DNA of 64,000 nucleotides from Lithodes maja (Eukaryota; Arthropoda; Malacostraca; Decapoda; Lithodidae): the NCBI GenBank assembly GCA_037953745.1, contig JBAKBP010013022.1, forward strand, positions 1 through 64,000, given 5' to 3'. Of the stretch, positions 11,601-26,600 are shown one piece after another. The translations under genes were made by a program, and so were the position numbers. How positions within the stretch are numbered: the stretch's first letter is position 1; each line of letters opens with the position of its first letter. Below the pieces are notes generated by a model. It had not been told where the DNA came from, made no database searches, and saw nothing but the letters and a program-made list of their open reading frames with translations.

Positions 11601-14600
11601 ACAAGTCTACATGAGTGTCACACGAGTCTGTTTATATTATAAAAAAAAATCGTAGCAGCGAAAACGACTGCACATATTGCTCTCATATTTTTACCACATG
11701 TACCTTACCCTTTTGGCTACCCACAAAAAAAATCCCAAATTCCTCCTCCCACCCACTCGCTGACTGTCGGTCCCGTCAGAAGGAAAAAATAGGAAAATCT
11801 GTGGCGGCGAAACGACTGCACCAATCGGTTCCATATTTGTGTGACAAGTCCCTTAGCCTTCTGCCTTCCCCCCACCATACCCCCAACCGCCTCCCACCAC
11901 CCACTTCCAGCGTATCCGTACGAAGATAAGGAAAAAAAGGAAAATCTGTGACGGCGAAACGACTGCACCAATCGGTTCCATATTTGTGTGACAAGTCCCT
12001 TACCCTTCTGCCTTCCCCCCACCACACCCCCAACCGCCTCCCACCACCCACTTCCAGCGTACCCGTACGAAGATAAGGAAAAAAAGGAAAATCCGTGGTT
12101 GCGAAACTACCTTACCAATCGGCTTCATATTTGTAACATGAGTCAATTACGCTTCTACCTTCCCCACACCATCCCCCAAACCACCTTCCCACCACCCTCC
12201 TACCCATACATAATAAGAATGATGTGAAATATATGCATAGGATAATTATATGATGACAAATAATAATATACAGATTGATATCCAACATAAAATATAAATA
12301 AATACAAGATATAAATTAAATAGAATATACACTCCTGTTAACTTCCTGTAGACTCGCGTTCATCTCGTGTAAACACGTGTAAACTCATGTAAACTCCTGT
12401 GACACTCATGTAGACTCCTGTAAACTCGCACTATTCGTACCCTGGAATTTGACCGTTATTTTTCAAATTTTGGCGGTGAGTGTTGGGGTCGTGTTAAACT
12501 CGCCAACACTCGCGTAAACTCGTGTAAACTCATGTAAACTCGTGTAAACTCGTGTTAAATTTGTGTAAACTCGTGTTAAATTCGTGTTCTATGCATGTTT
12601 ACTCGCATCAGCTGCTACTCACGTTGGGTTCGGGCTCCATCAACGGCGATTTGCGGCGAGTGTGACTCGCGTTGGCCTCGCGCTCCGACTCGCCTATGTG
12701 TGAACCTACCTTAAGGCCGGGTGGAAGGATTTATTGGCTCATTTATGTATCTTTTTATCATTTATGTATCTTTTTATCATTTATGTAGCTTTATCATTTA
12801 TGTATCTTTTTATCATTTATGTATCTTTTTATCATTTATGTAGCTTTATCATTTATGTAGCTTTTATCATTTATGTAGCTTTTTTATCATTTATGTATCT
12901 TTTTATCATTTATGTAGCTTTGTATCATTTATGTATCTTTTATCATTTATGTATCTTTTTATCATTTATGTATCTTTTTATCATTTATGTATCTTTTATC
13001 ATTATGTATCTTTTTATCATTTATGTATCTGTTTATCATTTACGTATCTTTATAATTTATGTATCTTTTTATCATTTATGTATCTTTATAATTTATGTAT
13101 CTTTTTATCATTTATGTAGCTTTTTATAATTTATGTATCTATTATAATTTATGTAACTTTTTATCATTTATGTATCTTTTATCATTTATGTATCTTTTTA
13201 TCATTTATGTATCTTTTTATCATTATGTATCTTTTATCAATATGTATCTTTTATCATTATGTATCTTTTTATCATTATGTATCTTTTTATCATTACGTAT
13301 ATTTTTATAATTTATGTATCTTTTTATAATTTATGTATCTTTATAATTTATGTATCTTTTTATCATTTATGTAGCTTTTTATAATTTATGTATCTTTTAT
13401 CATTTATGTAACTTTTTATCATTTATGTATCTTTATCATTTATGTATCTTGTTATCATTTATGTAGCTTTGTATAATTTATGTAGCTTTTTATAATTTTT
13501 TAGCTTCTTTCCTAGACCTCCATCAAGCTTACCCCCCCCCCCCCCCCCAGACCCTCCTATAAGATAAATTAAGGGGTTAAGACAACACTCAACCAAGACC
13601 CTCCTATAAGATAAATTAAGGGGTTAAGACAACACTCAACCAAGATCCTCCTATAAGATAAATTAAGGGGTTAAGACAACACTCAACCAAGATCCTCCTA
13701 TAAGATAAATTAAGGGGTTAAGACAACACTCAACCAAGATCCTCCTATAAGATAAATTAAGGGGTTAAGACAACACTCAACCAAGATCCTCCTATAAGAT
13801 AAATTAAGGGGTTAAGACAACACTCAACCAAGATCCTCCTATAAGATAAATTAAGGGGTTAAGACAACACTCAACCAAGATCCTCCTATAAGATAAATTA
13901 AGGGGTTAAGACAACACTCAACCAAGATCCTCCTATAAGATAAATTAAGGGGTTAAGACAACACTCAACCAAGATCCTCCTATAAGATAAATTAAGGGGT
14001 TAAGACAACACTCAACCAAGATCCTCCTATAAGATAAATTAAGGGGTTAAGACAACACTCAACCAAGATCCTCCTTCAAGATATATTTGTACATTTTTCG
14101 ATAGAAAAATGTCCCGGCTACAGGCCGATTCCTCTTAAATTACAGGCTCGCTATCGCTTGCCAGGAAAAAATCAACACCTAAAGGACGCGAAAAGTCATA
14201 TTATTGACAAAGATATAGGGTGTGTTACGGCTGGATCGGCAATACATATTCGGGATTCTTGATCGTAGGACAGAAATGGCTTATGTGACAACGACACGCT
14301 CGATTCCAGTCCCAAATACTATATGCTCCAGACAACAAAAGCACCAACGCCCTACAGAGTTATCGTCTATGGTAACGAGGTACCTTAACTCGGCGAAAGT
14401 GTACAACAGGGGTAGGCTATGAGGCTAAACTCCCTCAGACATTTATAGGTTACGTTATTAATAAAGAAATGCAATACTCAAGAAACTACGTTAATATTAA
14501 GCCTCTAATAATGTAGAATAGAAGCAGGCTAAAGGTATGACAGTGAAATGCTAAATGACAAATGTACACGCCTACTTGAAAGCGCGTGCACTAGAATAAC

Positions 14601-17600
14601 TGTCCCCTACTAACATGCACTAGCATGTAGCATACAAGATGTTCATGATCCAGTAGATACCTAATAATACACATGGAAGGAACATAAATAGTAGTCACTT
14701 ATTGTAATAATGAATCTATACTTGGAATAACTAAAAGGTTGCAGGCAACAGTACTGCGCCGGTAGCCTACTACCGCATAGGCTACTTCGCTTCTCTCACT
14801 CTGTCTCCCCTCTGAGTCTGTATGCGCCCTACGCAACAGAACTCCGGACACAGCAGCAAAACGACAGTGCAGTTAATTGATACATGAAAGTATTAATAGT
14901 GTTGTCTAGTGTGTGAGTAATGTGTATTGTAAAGTGTTACATACATAAACTTAAAGAGAGCTGCAATGCATAGTAAAATAAAGATATCACCCACTCATCA
15001 TCCCCATGTGTTCTAGCTAGCAGGCCAAGTCACAGGAACAACGAGTCCCAGCACCGAAAGCGAGAACCCAGGAAAAGACTGCAGAGAACACAAGGACAGA
15101 TAAATTACGTTACTCTACTATACCGGCACTACGAGCGAGCTGTAGTCTCTGGTACTGCACTCGCTCCTGGCTCGGTAGGCAAATCAAGGCTAAGTCCTCA
15201 CCCCTCTACAGACAACTCCTGGGCATGGTCGGGCTCTTACACATGGCACTAGTCTAGTCACAAATTGGATGATGAGCTGGGCATATAACTCGTGAACATG
15301 TAGAACGTTCACCAACTATCCTCATCAAGAAGATCGCTGTTCACATTAACCCCTTAAATCTAATACATGTAAATATATGCTTGTCCTAAGAGTAATACGA
15401 GAGGTGAGTGCTGAAACTCCTTTAGGACCTCAAGGGAAGGGTATGCATTTAAATAGAGAGAAGAATGAAATGAGAGTAATGTCGTCAGAGAGAAAGAGTG
15501 CAACCGTGAGAAATTGGGAGAGAGGGCAAGGGATGTTAGAATCTCAAAGGTTCTAGGCAACCTGATCATGGAACACACAGCGAGCCTCCATGCAATGTGC
15601 AGTACGACAACATGGGCAGCCAGGCAGCATATGCAGGCGGCAATGTACTACCAACCCTGTCGCACCTAGCTATAAGCGCAGGGCTGCCAACCGGTCCATA
15701 CGTCTGGCAACCATTGCTACCCTCTCGCTCTGAAGTCTAACTCACTCTCTCTCTCTGAATTCCTATTATCTCACCTATCAACTTCTCTATTGATACTACA
15801 TATTAAATGGAAGGTCTCGACATGGCTTAAAACAAAACCCACCACTGGTTAGCAAATGACGAGACCTTTGCAGAGATACAAAGAACATAGTTATACGTTG
15901 TCACACTCAATATAAGCAGCCAGCACGGTACACGGTCCGTGACGGTACAGTGGAGTACCAAGGAGTACAATCAGGTTACGTTGCTACGCACTGGGTGCGT
16001 CACAGCCCCCCCAAGATTTTAGATAATCGACCTTAGAAGCATTATCAAAATCTGACAGGCAACCAACCGACCTGCTACCCTTAGCTGCCACTAATTGCAA
16101 AAGGTGCACAACAACTGAAGTGTGAATTATACATAAAACACAATATCGCATGCATCATGCTACAACAATAAAGACTTACAAAACTAAAACAAATTTTCTC
16201 GTTTATTTTATTGTTTTATAATCTTTTTGGACGGCGTTATGATAGCCTAATTTTACTCCTGCTCAACCCACACACCGTGCACGACTATCCTGGATCATCA
16301 ACCCTTGATAGACAATCTGCTATCACGTTCTCACTCCCGGCAATATGCTGAATGTTGAGATTATACTCTTGGAGCATTAGGGACCACCTGGTTAACCGCA
16401 TATTCCGATTGTGAAACTGATTTAGGAATTTCAAGGGATGATGGTCCGTATAAATCGTCACTACCGGGCCGTAGGCTGGAACATAAACTTCGAAATGTTT
16501 GAGCGACAAAACGATAGCAAGAAGCTCCTTCTCTATAGTCGAGTAATTCCTTTGTGCCGAATTAAACTTGCGAGAAAAGAAGCTCACTGGGTGTTCCAAG
16601 CCCTCGGAATCAGTCTGCAGTAACACTGCCCCGGCACCCACACCGCTGGCATCAGTCGCCAGCTGAAAACTCCTGGAGAAGTCTGGGGCTCTCAAAATCG
16701 GATGTGTACACAGCAGGTGCTTGACTAGGTCGAAAGCCCTCTGACACTCCGCAGCCCAACAGAACTTCACTGACTTCGACAGTAGATCAGTTAACGGTGC
16801 TAAGACAGTAGAGTATCCCCGGATGAAGCGCCTATAATAGCCTATCATACCTAGGAACCGCATGACCTGGCGCTTAGTGGTGGGCCTGGGAAACATATTG
16901 ATAGCCTGTATCTTGCTCAGGGGGGGGCACACCCGGCCTAACCCGACCACGAAGCCAAGATACTGCACAGTAGCCTTTACAAACTCGCACTTCCTCAGGT
17001 TCACCACCAGCCCAGCATCGTGCAACTTCCCAAACAGGGTCTCTAAGTGCCTTAGGTGATTTTCAAAATTGTCATCATACACTATCACGTCATCAAGGTA
17101 GACCGTGCAGTTAGGGATTTCGTCACAAATATCGTTCATCAGGTTCTGAAACGTGGCAGGTGCGTTCTTAAGCCCATAAGGCATTACGTTACATTGGTAG
17201 GTCTTGCCATCTACCACAAAACCACAAACTTGCTTAGCTCGGTCCGACAGGGGTACTTGCCAGTAGCCTTTTACAAGATCAATTTTAGTAAGGTACTTTG
17301 CATTCCCTATCTTGTCCACGCTGTCGTCAACTCGAGGCAAAGGGTAAGGGTTGGTAGTGGTCAAGCCATTTAGCCTACGAAAATCTATGCAGAACCGCAC
17401 CTTGCCGTCAGGTTTTGGCTGCAACGTGACGGGTGATGTCCACTTCACATAACCTTCAGTGATCATCCCTCTCTCAACCATGTACTTTAACTCCTCCCGT
17501 AAAGCTGGCAACTTTACCGGGGGCACACGGTAGGGCACTGACTTGAAGGGCACATTATCACCGACGTCCACGTCGTGCGTTACCTGAGTAGTGAGACCTG

Positions 17601-20600
17601 GGTGTTCGGCGAAAACAGAGGGGTATGACCTGAACAGGCCTAGGACAGCAGCACCCTGGTGCTCAGGCAGGTGACTTACAGCTTGCCTAGCCTCTTGTTC
17701 AGTATTCCCCGCCCACTGTTCCGCGGAAATGACACAGTCCCAGCTATCCTCCTCAGCAGCATGACTGTCCCCACCTCCTTCTCCACCCTGGCCGCTGCAG
17801 GCCAGCACAGGGACAGTGAGAGGCTCTGAGGGGCGTCTCACATACCCTTTCATGAGGTTAACATGACATAACTGATGTTTTTTTCTACGGTCAGGTGTTG
17901 CAACGAGATAATCAAGGTCGGACAGTTTCTTAGCCACCACATACGGCCCAATAAACTTGGCAGAAAGGGGGTGTCCAGGCAAAGGTAAAAGCAACATTAC
18001 CTCCTGACCCACCGAAAACTCCCGAAGCTTCACCTTGGCGTCATACTGGTGCTTCATGACCGCCTGTGCATTAACCAAGTTATTACCTGCCGCTGCCATG
18101 CAACCTATAAGTCTCTCCCGGCTCTCAAGGATATATTTAAGTACAGACCCCGGCTTCTCTTCGCCCTCCCAGATCTCTTTCACCATACTTAAAGGTCCTC
18201 TCACATTATGGCCAAAGACTAGTTGATTTGGACTGAACCCCAGGCTCTCTCCTGGGACTTCACGTGCAGCGAACAGAACATACGGCAGACCCAAATCCCA
18301 ATCAGTGTCATGTTCTGCACAGTAACAGCGTAGCATACTCTTCAGGGTCGAGTGCCACCGCTCCAAGACTCCCTGACTCTCGGGATGGTAGGCTGACGAC
18401 ACTACAGAACATATACCGTGCAACTGAAGGGTTTGCTTGAACAATTTGGATGTAAAATTGCTCCCCTGGTCTGACTGCACCTCACGTGGAAATCCATAAC
18501 GGGAACAGAACAATAATAAGTTTTTAACAACTGCCTTTGCCGAGCCGTTTCTCATGGGGTATGCGTCCGGGTATCTCGTAGCCACATCCATGATTGTCAA
18601 CAGGAATTTATTGCCACTACTAGTAGGCGGGAAAGGGCCAACCAAATCTACTACAACTTTGCTGAACGGAGGCCCGGTGACAGGTATGGGAAACAAAGGT
18701 GCCTTCGGGATTGTCTGGTTAGGCTTCCCCGTTGTCTGGCAGGTCGCACACCCAGCCACCCATGCACAGACATCAGTCTTGACCCCAGGCCACCAGAAAA
18801 ACCTGCCCAATGCCGCCAATGTTTTTGTTACCCCCAAATGACCTGCCACCGGCACATCATGCGCCAGACACAATAAGGACTCTCTATACTTATTTGGAAC
18901 AACCACCTGGTCTACTACCCTCGCACCGCCCTCCCACTTCGATTTGGGGTCTAGAAATCTGCGGTACAATATCCTGTTGAGCCTAAAGAAATCTCCCGGC
19001 TTCGCATCCCCATCTTCCTCCAACTCTATGGCACCATTGCTATAACGAGCTAGGCTAGCGTCTTGCAGCTGCTGCTCACTAATGTCCCTGGGCGTCAATG
19101 CATCAAGATGGTTTTGTAATAAGACATTACCCCGGCTAGTAGGCTCTACTGCCTTAGTGGCTCTCGCTACAGCTCTTGCCTCACGCGAAGTCTTACCCAA
19201 CTCTGCCTTGTTACACACCATATCTGGGCCAGAGTCAACTCCCGTGTTTATTATAGGTCCAAGTACCGAATCACCGAGAAGTGCAGCAGAATCAATGTCC
19301 CTTTTCCTGCCCTTAGCAACCTTCTCCTGATCCTTCCTCCACTGTCCCCGAGGTTGAGTGCTAGGCTGTGCAGGAGCCGCAGAGCGAGATCGGGTTACCA
19401 CACAGGCCATCTCATCCTGTTGGCACCTCCCAACCCATTCCCGATTCTCACCATCCACGTCGGCCGCCCTCTCGGCAACGACTAAGGGTGGAGTCCCGGA
19501 AGTGGGCACCGCAAAGTCGTTGCCGAGAAGAAGGTCGACGCCCTCAACTGGCAAACACTCAACGATCCCTACATCCAGCTCCCTGCACACCTCTCCCACT
19601 CTCAACTCCAACCTCACAAGTGGGTATGACCTCGTAGCATTTATACCCTGCACCACAACAACTCTGGCCGCATTTATCGGTTTCCCTGTGAAGTTCCTCA
19701 ACAAAGTTTGCGAAGCCCCCGTATCCCTCAGCAAGTCAACCCTCCGTAGTTCACTCCCCCAGCTCACAAACCCGTGCCCCCGATGGCCACAGAAAGTGTC
19801 CCGGACAGGTGTCGAGCCTTCCGTACGCTTCTTTACCGCGTGTGCCTCAGCTGCTGACAACCTACCCCGGGCAGTTGCTGCAGCCTTCAGAGACACACCG
19901 ATACTGTGAACCAATGACACCGGCTTAGCGGGAGTGTTACTAGGGCACTCACGTGAATAATGGCCTAGCTTCTGACATTTGTAACATTTCACATCCCCAA
20001 TGGGCTTCTTCCCTTGTGCGGGCGAAGAAGGGGCCTGACCTTTAGTAAACGGGAGAGGCTTGTGTTTGTAGGTGTTATTAGGTGCAATGCATTTAGTGTG
20101 GTTATGTGTGTCATAGGATTTGTTATTATCAAAAACTCTGGTGGGTGGGGTATAGCGCCCCTTCTGCCCTGACTCAGCCCTCTGAGCGGCACCGCAACCA
20201 CGAATCAATGATAATCTGAGGTCTGCCATCTTGGCAGCCTCCTCTACTGTCTTGGGACATTTTTCCTTAATGTTCAGCGTTAGATCGGTTCCAGTACATT
20301 TGTAAAACTGTTCCAGATAGAAAAGTTGCTTAATTTCCTCAGCCGACTCTGCGTGCTCGGACCGAAACCAGTTATTACCTGCATCTGTTAAGTCCCGTGC
20401 GTGCTCCATAAAACTGACGTCGCTCTTCTTATTCACGCCACGGAACTTCAATCTATAAGTTTCGGGTTGCAGTTCGTAGGCCCGGAGCACAGCCTCCTTC
20501 ACCAGTCCATACACTACACTCTCGTCCAGTGACAGTGCATCGTAGGCTTTCAACCCCTTACCCACTAGACGTGATGAAACTAATGCTGCCCATTTAACCT

Positions 20601-23600
20601 CCGGCCAGTCATACTCACGACACTTCTTTTCGAAACGAGCAAAAAACTCAGTCACTGCTGTCTCATCAAATACGGGTACTAACTTAATTAAATGCGAAAG
20701 TGAGTCTGTAACCCGGTGCCCACCACCGAGATGACGCCCCGTGGTCTCTACTCTAGACTTCTCGACATCCATTTCAGCCTGGTACCTGGTTGCATCCTGA
20801 TTGGCTTGGATTCTAGCAACCTCTATGCGTTCTATACTAGCCTGTTGTATCTGAGTCTCCTGCAGCTTAAACTTAGCTAGTTCTAGCTGAAATAACATCT
20901 CAGGAGACAGGCCTGGGGGGGGAGAGCACAAAATGGGGGATCCACACCGAGACGTGTTTACGGGTAAGCCAGCTTGCCCTTGAGAACCCTCCTGCTGCAT
21001 CGTGCTAAGACTCGCTGGCTGAGGGCCCAGCTCAGGGGTAGAGTGGAATGGAGGCTTGGAGGGAACCCCCCCAAGACCCCACTCCACCCACCGCCCCATC
21101 GCCATCACCCAACAAACATGCCACCAAATTCTTCTTGGGCCAACTGTCAGGACAGTCCCGCCCCAAAACCGTGGCTAAACAGCGAAGACCGTAACAATCA
21201 ATAGCCTGCAGGCGCTGTTCGGTCAAAGGTGTCTGCAAAAATGCCCGGGCATCCCTCTCTCCACTTATAACACTCCCCTCCCTAAACATCTGTTGTACTT
21301 GCTGGTCACTAGGCTGTACCGTGTTATCCTCCCCCGTAAATGATGAGTCATTAGACATAGTGCTGGTTATACAATTGCTGTTCATAAAAAAAAAAGAAGT
21401 GCTTATTACTAATTGCAGTCTCGACTCACAAAATGTTAAAGATGCTTGAATGACTCTACTCTAGACACCCCTAACGAAACAATCTGCAAGTCCACCAATA
21501 CAATAATGACACAATAAAAAATTCCTCCAATATGCAAGAAAATTCTAGCCAGCTCTACTAGGTAGCATAGAATAGTTCTCCAAAAAACATGTGATAGGAT
21601 ACTACTGAATCTTGTGCAAGGTCGCCATTTTGTTACGGCTGGATCGGCAATACATATTCGGGATTCTTGATCGTAGGACAGAAATGGCTTATGTGACAAC
21701 GACACGCTCGATTCCAGTCCCAAATACTATATGCTCCAGACAACAAAAGCACCAACGCCCTACAGAGTTATCGTCTATGGTAACGAGGTACCTTAACTCG
21801 GCGAAAGTGTACAACAGGGGTAGGCTATGAGGCTAAACTCCCTCAGACATTTATAGGTTACGTTATTAATAAAGAAATGCAATACTCAAGAAACTACGTT
21901 AATATTAAGCCTCTAATAATGTAGAATAGAAGCAGGCTAAAGGTATGACAGTGAAATGCTAAATGACAAATGTACACGCCTACTTGAAAGCGCGTGCACT
22001 AGAATAACTGTCCCCTACTAACATGCACTAGCATGTAGCATACAAGATGTTCATGATCCAGTAGATACCTAATAATACACATGGAAGGAACATAAATAGT
22101 AGTCACTTATTGTAATAATGAATCTATACTTGGAATAACTAAAAGGTTGCAGGCAACAGTACTGCGCCGGTAGCCTACTACCGCATAGGCTACTTCGCTT
22201 CTCTCACTCTGTCTCCCCTCTGAGTCTGTATGCGCCCTACGCAACAGAACTCCGGACACAGCAGCAAAACGACAGTGCAGTTAATTGATACATGAAAGTA
22301 TTAATAGTGTTGTCTAGTGTGTGAGTAATGTGTATTGTAAAGTGTTACATACATAAACTTAAAGAGAGCTGCAATGCATAGTAAAATAAAGATATCACCC
22401 ACTCATCATCCCCATGTGTTCTAGCTAGCAGGCCAAGTCACAGGAACAACGAGTCCCAGCACCGAAAGCGAGAACCCAGGAAAAGACTGCAGAGAACACA
22501 AGGACAGATAAATTACGTTACTCTACTATACCGGCACTACGAGCGAGCTGTAGTCTCTGGTACTGCACTCGCTCCTGGCTCGGTAGGCAAATCAAGGCTA
22601 AGTCCTCACCCCTCTACAGACAACTCCTGGGCATGGTCGGGCTCTTACACATGGCACTAGTCTAGTCACAAATTGGATGATGAGCTGGGCATATAACTCG
22701 TGAACATGTAGAACGTTCACCAACTATCCTCATCAAGAAGATCGCTGTTCACATTAACCCCTTAAATCTAATACATGTAAATATATGCTTGTCCTAAGAG
22801 TAATACGAGAGGTGAGTGCTGAAACTCCTTTAGGACCTCAAGGGAAGGGTATGCATTTAAATAGAGAGAAGAATGAAATGAGAGTAATGTCGTCAGAGAG
22901 AAAGAGTGCAACCGTGAGAAATTGGGAGAGAGGGCAAGGGATGTTAGAATCTCAAAGGTTCTAGGCAACCTGATCATGGAACACACAGCGAGCCTCCATG
23001 CAATGTGCAGTACGACAACATGGGCAGCCAGGCAGCATATGCAGGCGGCAATGTACTACCAACCCTGTCGCACCTAGCTATAAGCGCAGGGCTGCCAACC
23101 GGTCCATACGTCTGGCAACCATTGCTACCCTCTCGCTCTGAAGTCTAACTCACTCTCTCTCTCTGAATTCCTATTATCTCACCTATCAACTTCTCTATTG
23201 ATACTACATATTAAATGGAAGGTCTCGACATGGCTTAAAACAAAACCCACCACTGGTTAGCAAATGACGAGACCTTTGCAGAGATACAAAGAACATAGTT
23301 ATACGTTGTCACACTCAATATAAGCAGCCAGCACGGTACACGGTCCGTGACGGTACAGTGGAGTACCAAGGAGTACAATCAGGTTACGTTGCTACGCACT
23401 GGGTGCGTCACAGGTGAAAGTCTTAAAATCGCCTAACTAATGGGGCTAAACATGAGGAAGAAAGGGGACCAGACAAATGACCCATCTCCCCTTAAGTCCC
23501 GATTTTGATATATATGTTAATCGATGTATATATTTACTTATTATACTTAAATTACCTCCCTACACCTCCATCAAGCTTAAAAAATGCTTCCTAAACTTAA

Positions 23601-26600
23601 AACAACAAATAAATACCAACAAAATCTAACGATAGCCAAAAATATACTGCTAAAACGCGTGTCAATCCTGAAGAGTCTAATATCTACCTTACTCCATCTC
23701 CTTCTTGTCCTAAAATATATTACCCCTGTTATCCCCCCGTTTGATTTTCTAACAATCGTAAAATAATACCCATCCTTAGTCAGAGTTTATTTACAGTACC
23801 CTTGTCTGTGTTCTTAACCCTTTCAAGCTCCAATACGCGTTTCTGTTGTTTCTGGCTACTATTAAACGATTTTATTCAGATTAGTAACGGTATATGGAAG
23901 TCAAAGGGTTGATTGAGATAGTATTTACCCTTTTAATACCCACAGACACTTCCTAAGCTGCATAAAATCGTCTAATGATAGCCAAAATAAAGTGCTAAAA
24001 CGCGTCAGAGCTTCAAAGGGTTAACAATCCTAAGACATTATATCTATCATGAATCATAACTAAAATCTACTATACCCTGTTCCAAACAAGTAGGCCAAAG
24101 CTCTTGAACATTAACCTCTATAACTTATAAACGACTAGAGTAAGAAAGCTAATATTTCTACCATTTGTGAAGGGTCAGCCACGGAATAGGTGTGGAAATT
24201 TACAGCCCATTTGCTGTAGCCCTTTTTGAGTTACAGAGTGTGGGTTAACAATTTGTGGACTACCTATTTTGAACAAGGTATATTTTTGAGTTACAGAGTT
24301 TGGGTTAACAATTTCTGGACTACCTATTTTGAACAAGGTATATTTTTGAGTTACAGAGTTTGGGTTATCAATTTCTGGACTACCTATTTTGAACAAGGCA
24401 TATTTCTAATGTTATGTAAAGCTGTTTGCATTGCCAACAAATCCCTAAACCACAGAGCTACGCCGGGTTGACGTCGGGGGTAAGCAAGACAATAGGACTA
24501 TCCAGGCTTAACCCCTTCTGTACCGGTAACGTCATTTTCATTGTATTCTGGCAACTATTACACGATTTTATTCAGCTTAGGACGGACGTCTACCAATAAA
24601 AAGGCTTCCGACTCTCTCAATCAATCCTTTTAGCAACTACATATCCTTCCTAAGCTTCATAAAATCGTCTAAAAGTAACTGAAATTAAATAAGAAAGACG
24701 GTCCCGGTACAGAAGGGGTTAAGTTCTCTCTTGTACATCCGAGCATCGTTCAGTTGGTAGAGGGCAAGTCTGCTCCAATCCCAGACTAGGGCCAGGTGTT
24801 TTGAAGGAAGGTTTATAGTTTGTTCACTAGACCTCAATCAAACTTAAAATTACACCCCCTAGACCCCCTTTCAACATAAATTTATACATTTTTCGGTAGA
24901 AAAATGGCCGGTTCCTCTTAAATTAGGCTCGCTATCGCTCGCCAGGAAAAAAATCCGACACCTAATAGACACGAAAGGTATTTAAATTGACAGAAATGAG
25001 GCGAGTTCTTAAAATCGCCAAACTGGTGGGGCGAACGTCTTAAAATCTCAAAATCAATGGGGCTAAACATGAGGGAGAAAGGGGTCCACCCGGCATTACA
25101 CTGTCCTGAAGCTTAAATTTCCATAATGTATTTGTTTACCTTTCACTTGCAGGCACCTCCTAAGCCTGGCGCGACAGGCCCTGGGTGATGATGGTCCGGA
25201 CATCACCAAACTGTACAGCCGCAACCTCCTCATTCTGCCCCTCCACCACATCTACGGCTACTATATCCTTATGTTCTTACTCCGGATGGGGATGGTCACC
25301 GTCTTACTGCCAAGGTTCACCACTAAACACTTCCTCTCTACCATTGAGAAGTTTAAGGTGAGGTTATTGATATATTTCTCTAGTTTACCCCTTCAGCACG
25401 ATGACGTCATGTTCATCCAATTCTGGTTACCATTACACAATTTTCTTTAGTTTGTAATTTACCTCTAGGACTCAAAGGGGTAAATACAATCCCAATAAAC
25501 CCTCAGAATAACAAATACTTCATAAACTGCATAAAATCGTCTAATTTCTGGCTATCATTAGACGATTTATAGGGTTTAGAAAGTAGGAATATAGAGTATT
25601 GTTTGTATTGTTTAATAAAGCTGGACCTTACCTTTTCCCAGATTTCGGCATGCCCTGTCGTGCCCCACCTGGCGTCGTACCTGGCCCAGAGCCCAAGTGT
25701 GAGTGACTACGATCTGTCCTCCCTGGTGGTGGTGTCCTCATCCTCAGCACCACTCTCACCAAAAACTGTCCAGGCCCTGCAGGAGAAGGTAGAGTCACAG
25801 TACCGGTGCCGTCCTTTTAACTTGATTCTGGCTACTAATAAACGATTTTATTCAGTTTACAAAGGGCCTTAGGCAATTAAAAGGCTTCGAGCTATGTCAC
25901 TTAACCCTTCTTACTACCACAGATCCTTTTTAAACTGCACAAAATCATCTAAATATAGCTGGCCCAGAGCCCATCAGTGTTGTTAGTGACTACGATATTC
26001 CTCCCTGGTGGTGGTGTCCTCATCCACAGCACCTCTCTCACCCAACACTGTCCAGGCCCTGCAGGAGAAGGCATAGTCACAGTTATATAATTATTCGATT
26101 ATTCCCTATCTATGATAGGTGTACCATCATTTAGTACAAATAAAAGTGCCTATATTTATGATTGATTATTGAAGCTATCATGTATTGAGAAAAAACAACA
26201 CACTAAATTATGTTGTTCTTACTTTAAAACTTGGTTGTAATGTATTGTACAGCTACAGACAAATGTTCATGATCTCTTGCAATTTTCTTTATGCAAATAC
26301 ATTCATTTAGATGTATATACCTCATTGCTCGGGGTGGTCGACTCGAGACGTGCCCGAACAGAAACCTTTAAAGTTCCAATTTTTAGGGTCCTGGAGCTCT
26401 TACGCGTTCCCTCACCCCTTTCTCTGTCTCGTTTAGTAGGAGAATTTTACAAATGAAGAAGGATTCCTAGCCTCCTGCCCCCATAAAGGAAAATTAGGAC
26501 AGTAAAAGAGACAGACAGCAAAGGCTAAGATTGGGCAGAGGATGCCAAACCTCACTCTGGATAGGAACAGCCCACACCCATTTAGATTGATGTTCAGATA

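Larger units (their letters stand above)
14223..23412 (-). mobile_element. Gypsy-1: full-length LTR retrotransposon, integrase-before-RT type
   Basis: A 9190 bp element in minus orientation inside ligase intron 4. Two 1782 bp LTRs (14223-16004 and 21631-23412), in which I saw no difference, and a 4 bp target duplication GGTG. Primer-binding site next to the 5' LTR (TGGCGACC...), purine tract next to the 3' LTR (AAAATCTTGGGGGGG). It inserted into a TTAA-G MITE. Identical LTRs point to a recent insertion. The gag frame is broken near its start, so this copy may not be autonomous. Confidence 0.93.

Noticed and set aside
12734..13310. Repeated FIIYVS/FLSFMYL-type frames that resemble membrane proteins
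   Set aside because: They are translations of a 19-bp minisatellite; all frames look alike.
13550..14072. CRISPR-like array of direct repeats
   Set aside because: 47-bp units follow one another with no unique spacers; it is a plain tandem repeat in a eukaryotic MITE.
15360..15578. 72-codon frame present in both Gypsy-1 LTRs (also 22768-22986), and the frames in the Gypsy-2 LTRs
   Set aside because: Repeated only because the LTRs are repeated; no domain, no homology seen, and LTR location argues against coding.
25959..26082. Mutually exclusive alternative exon for ligase exon 6
   Set aside because: The copy lacks the 5' third and an acceptor, is frame-broken, and its donor is GC, so it cannot substitute for exon 6.
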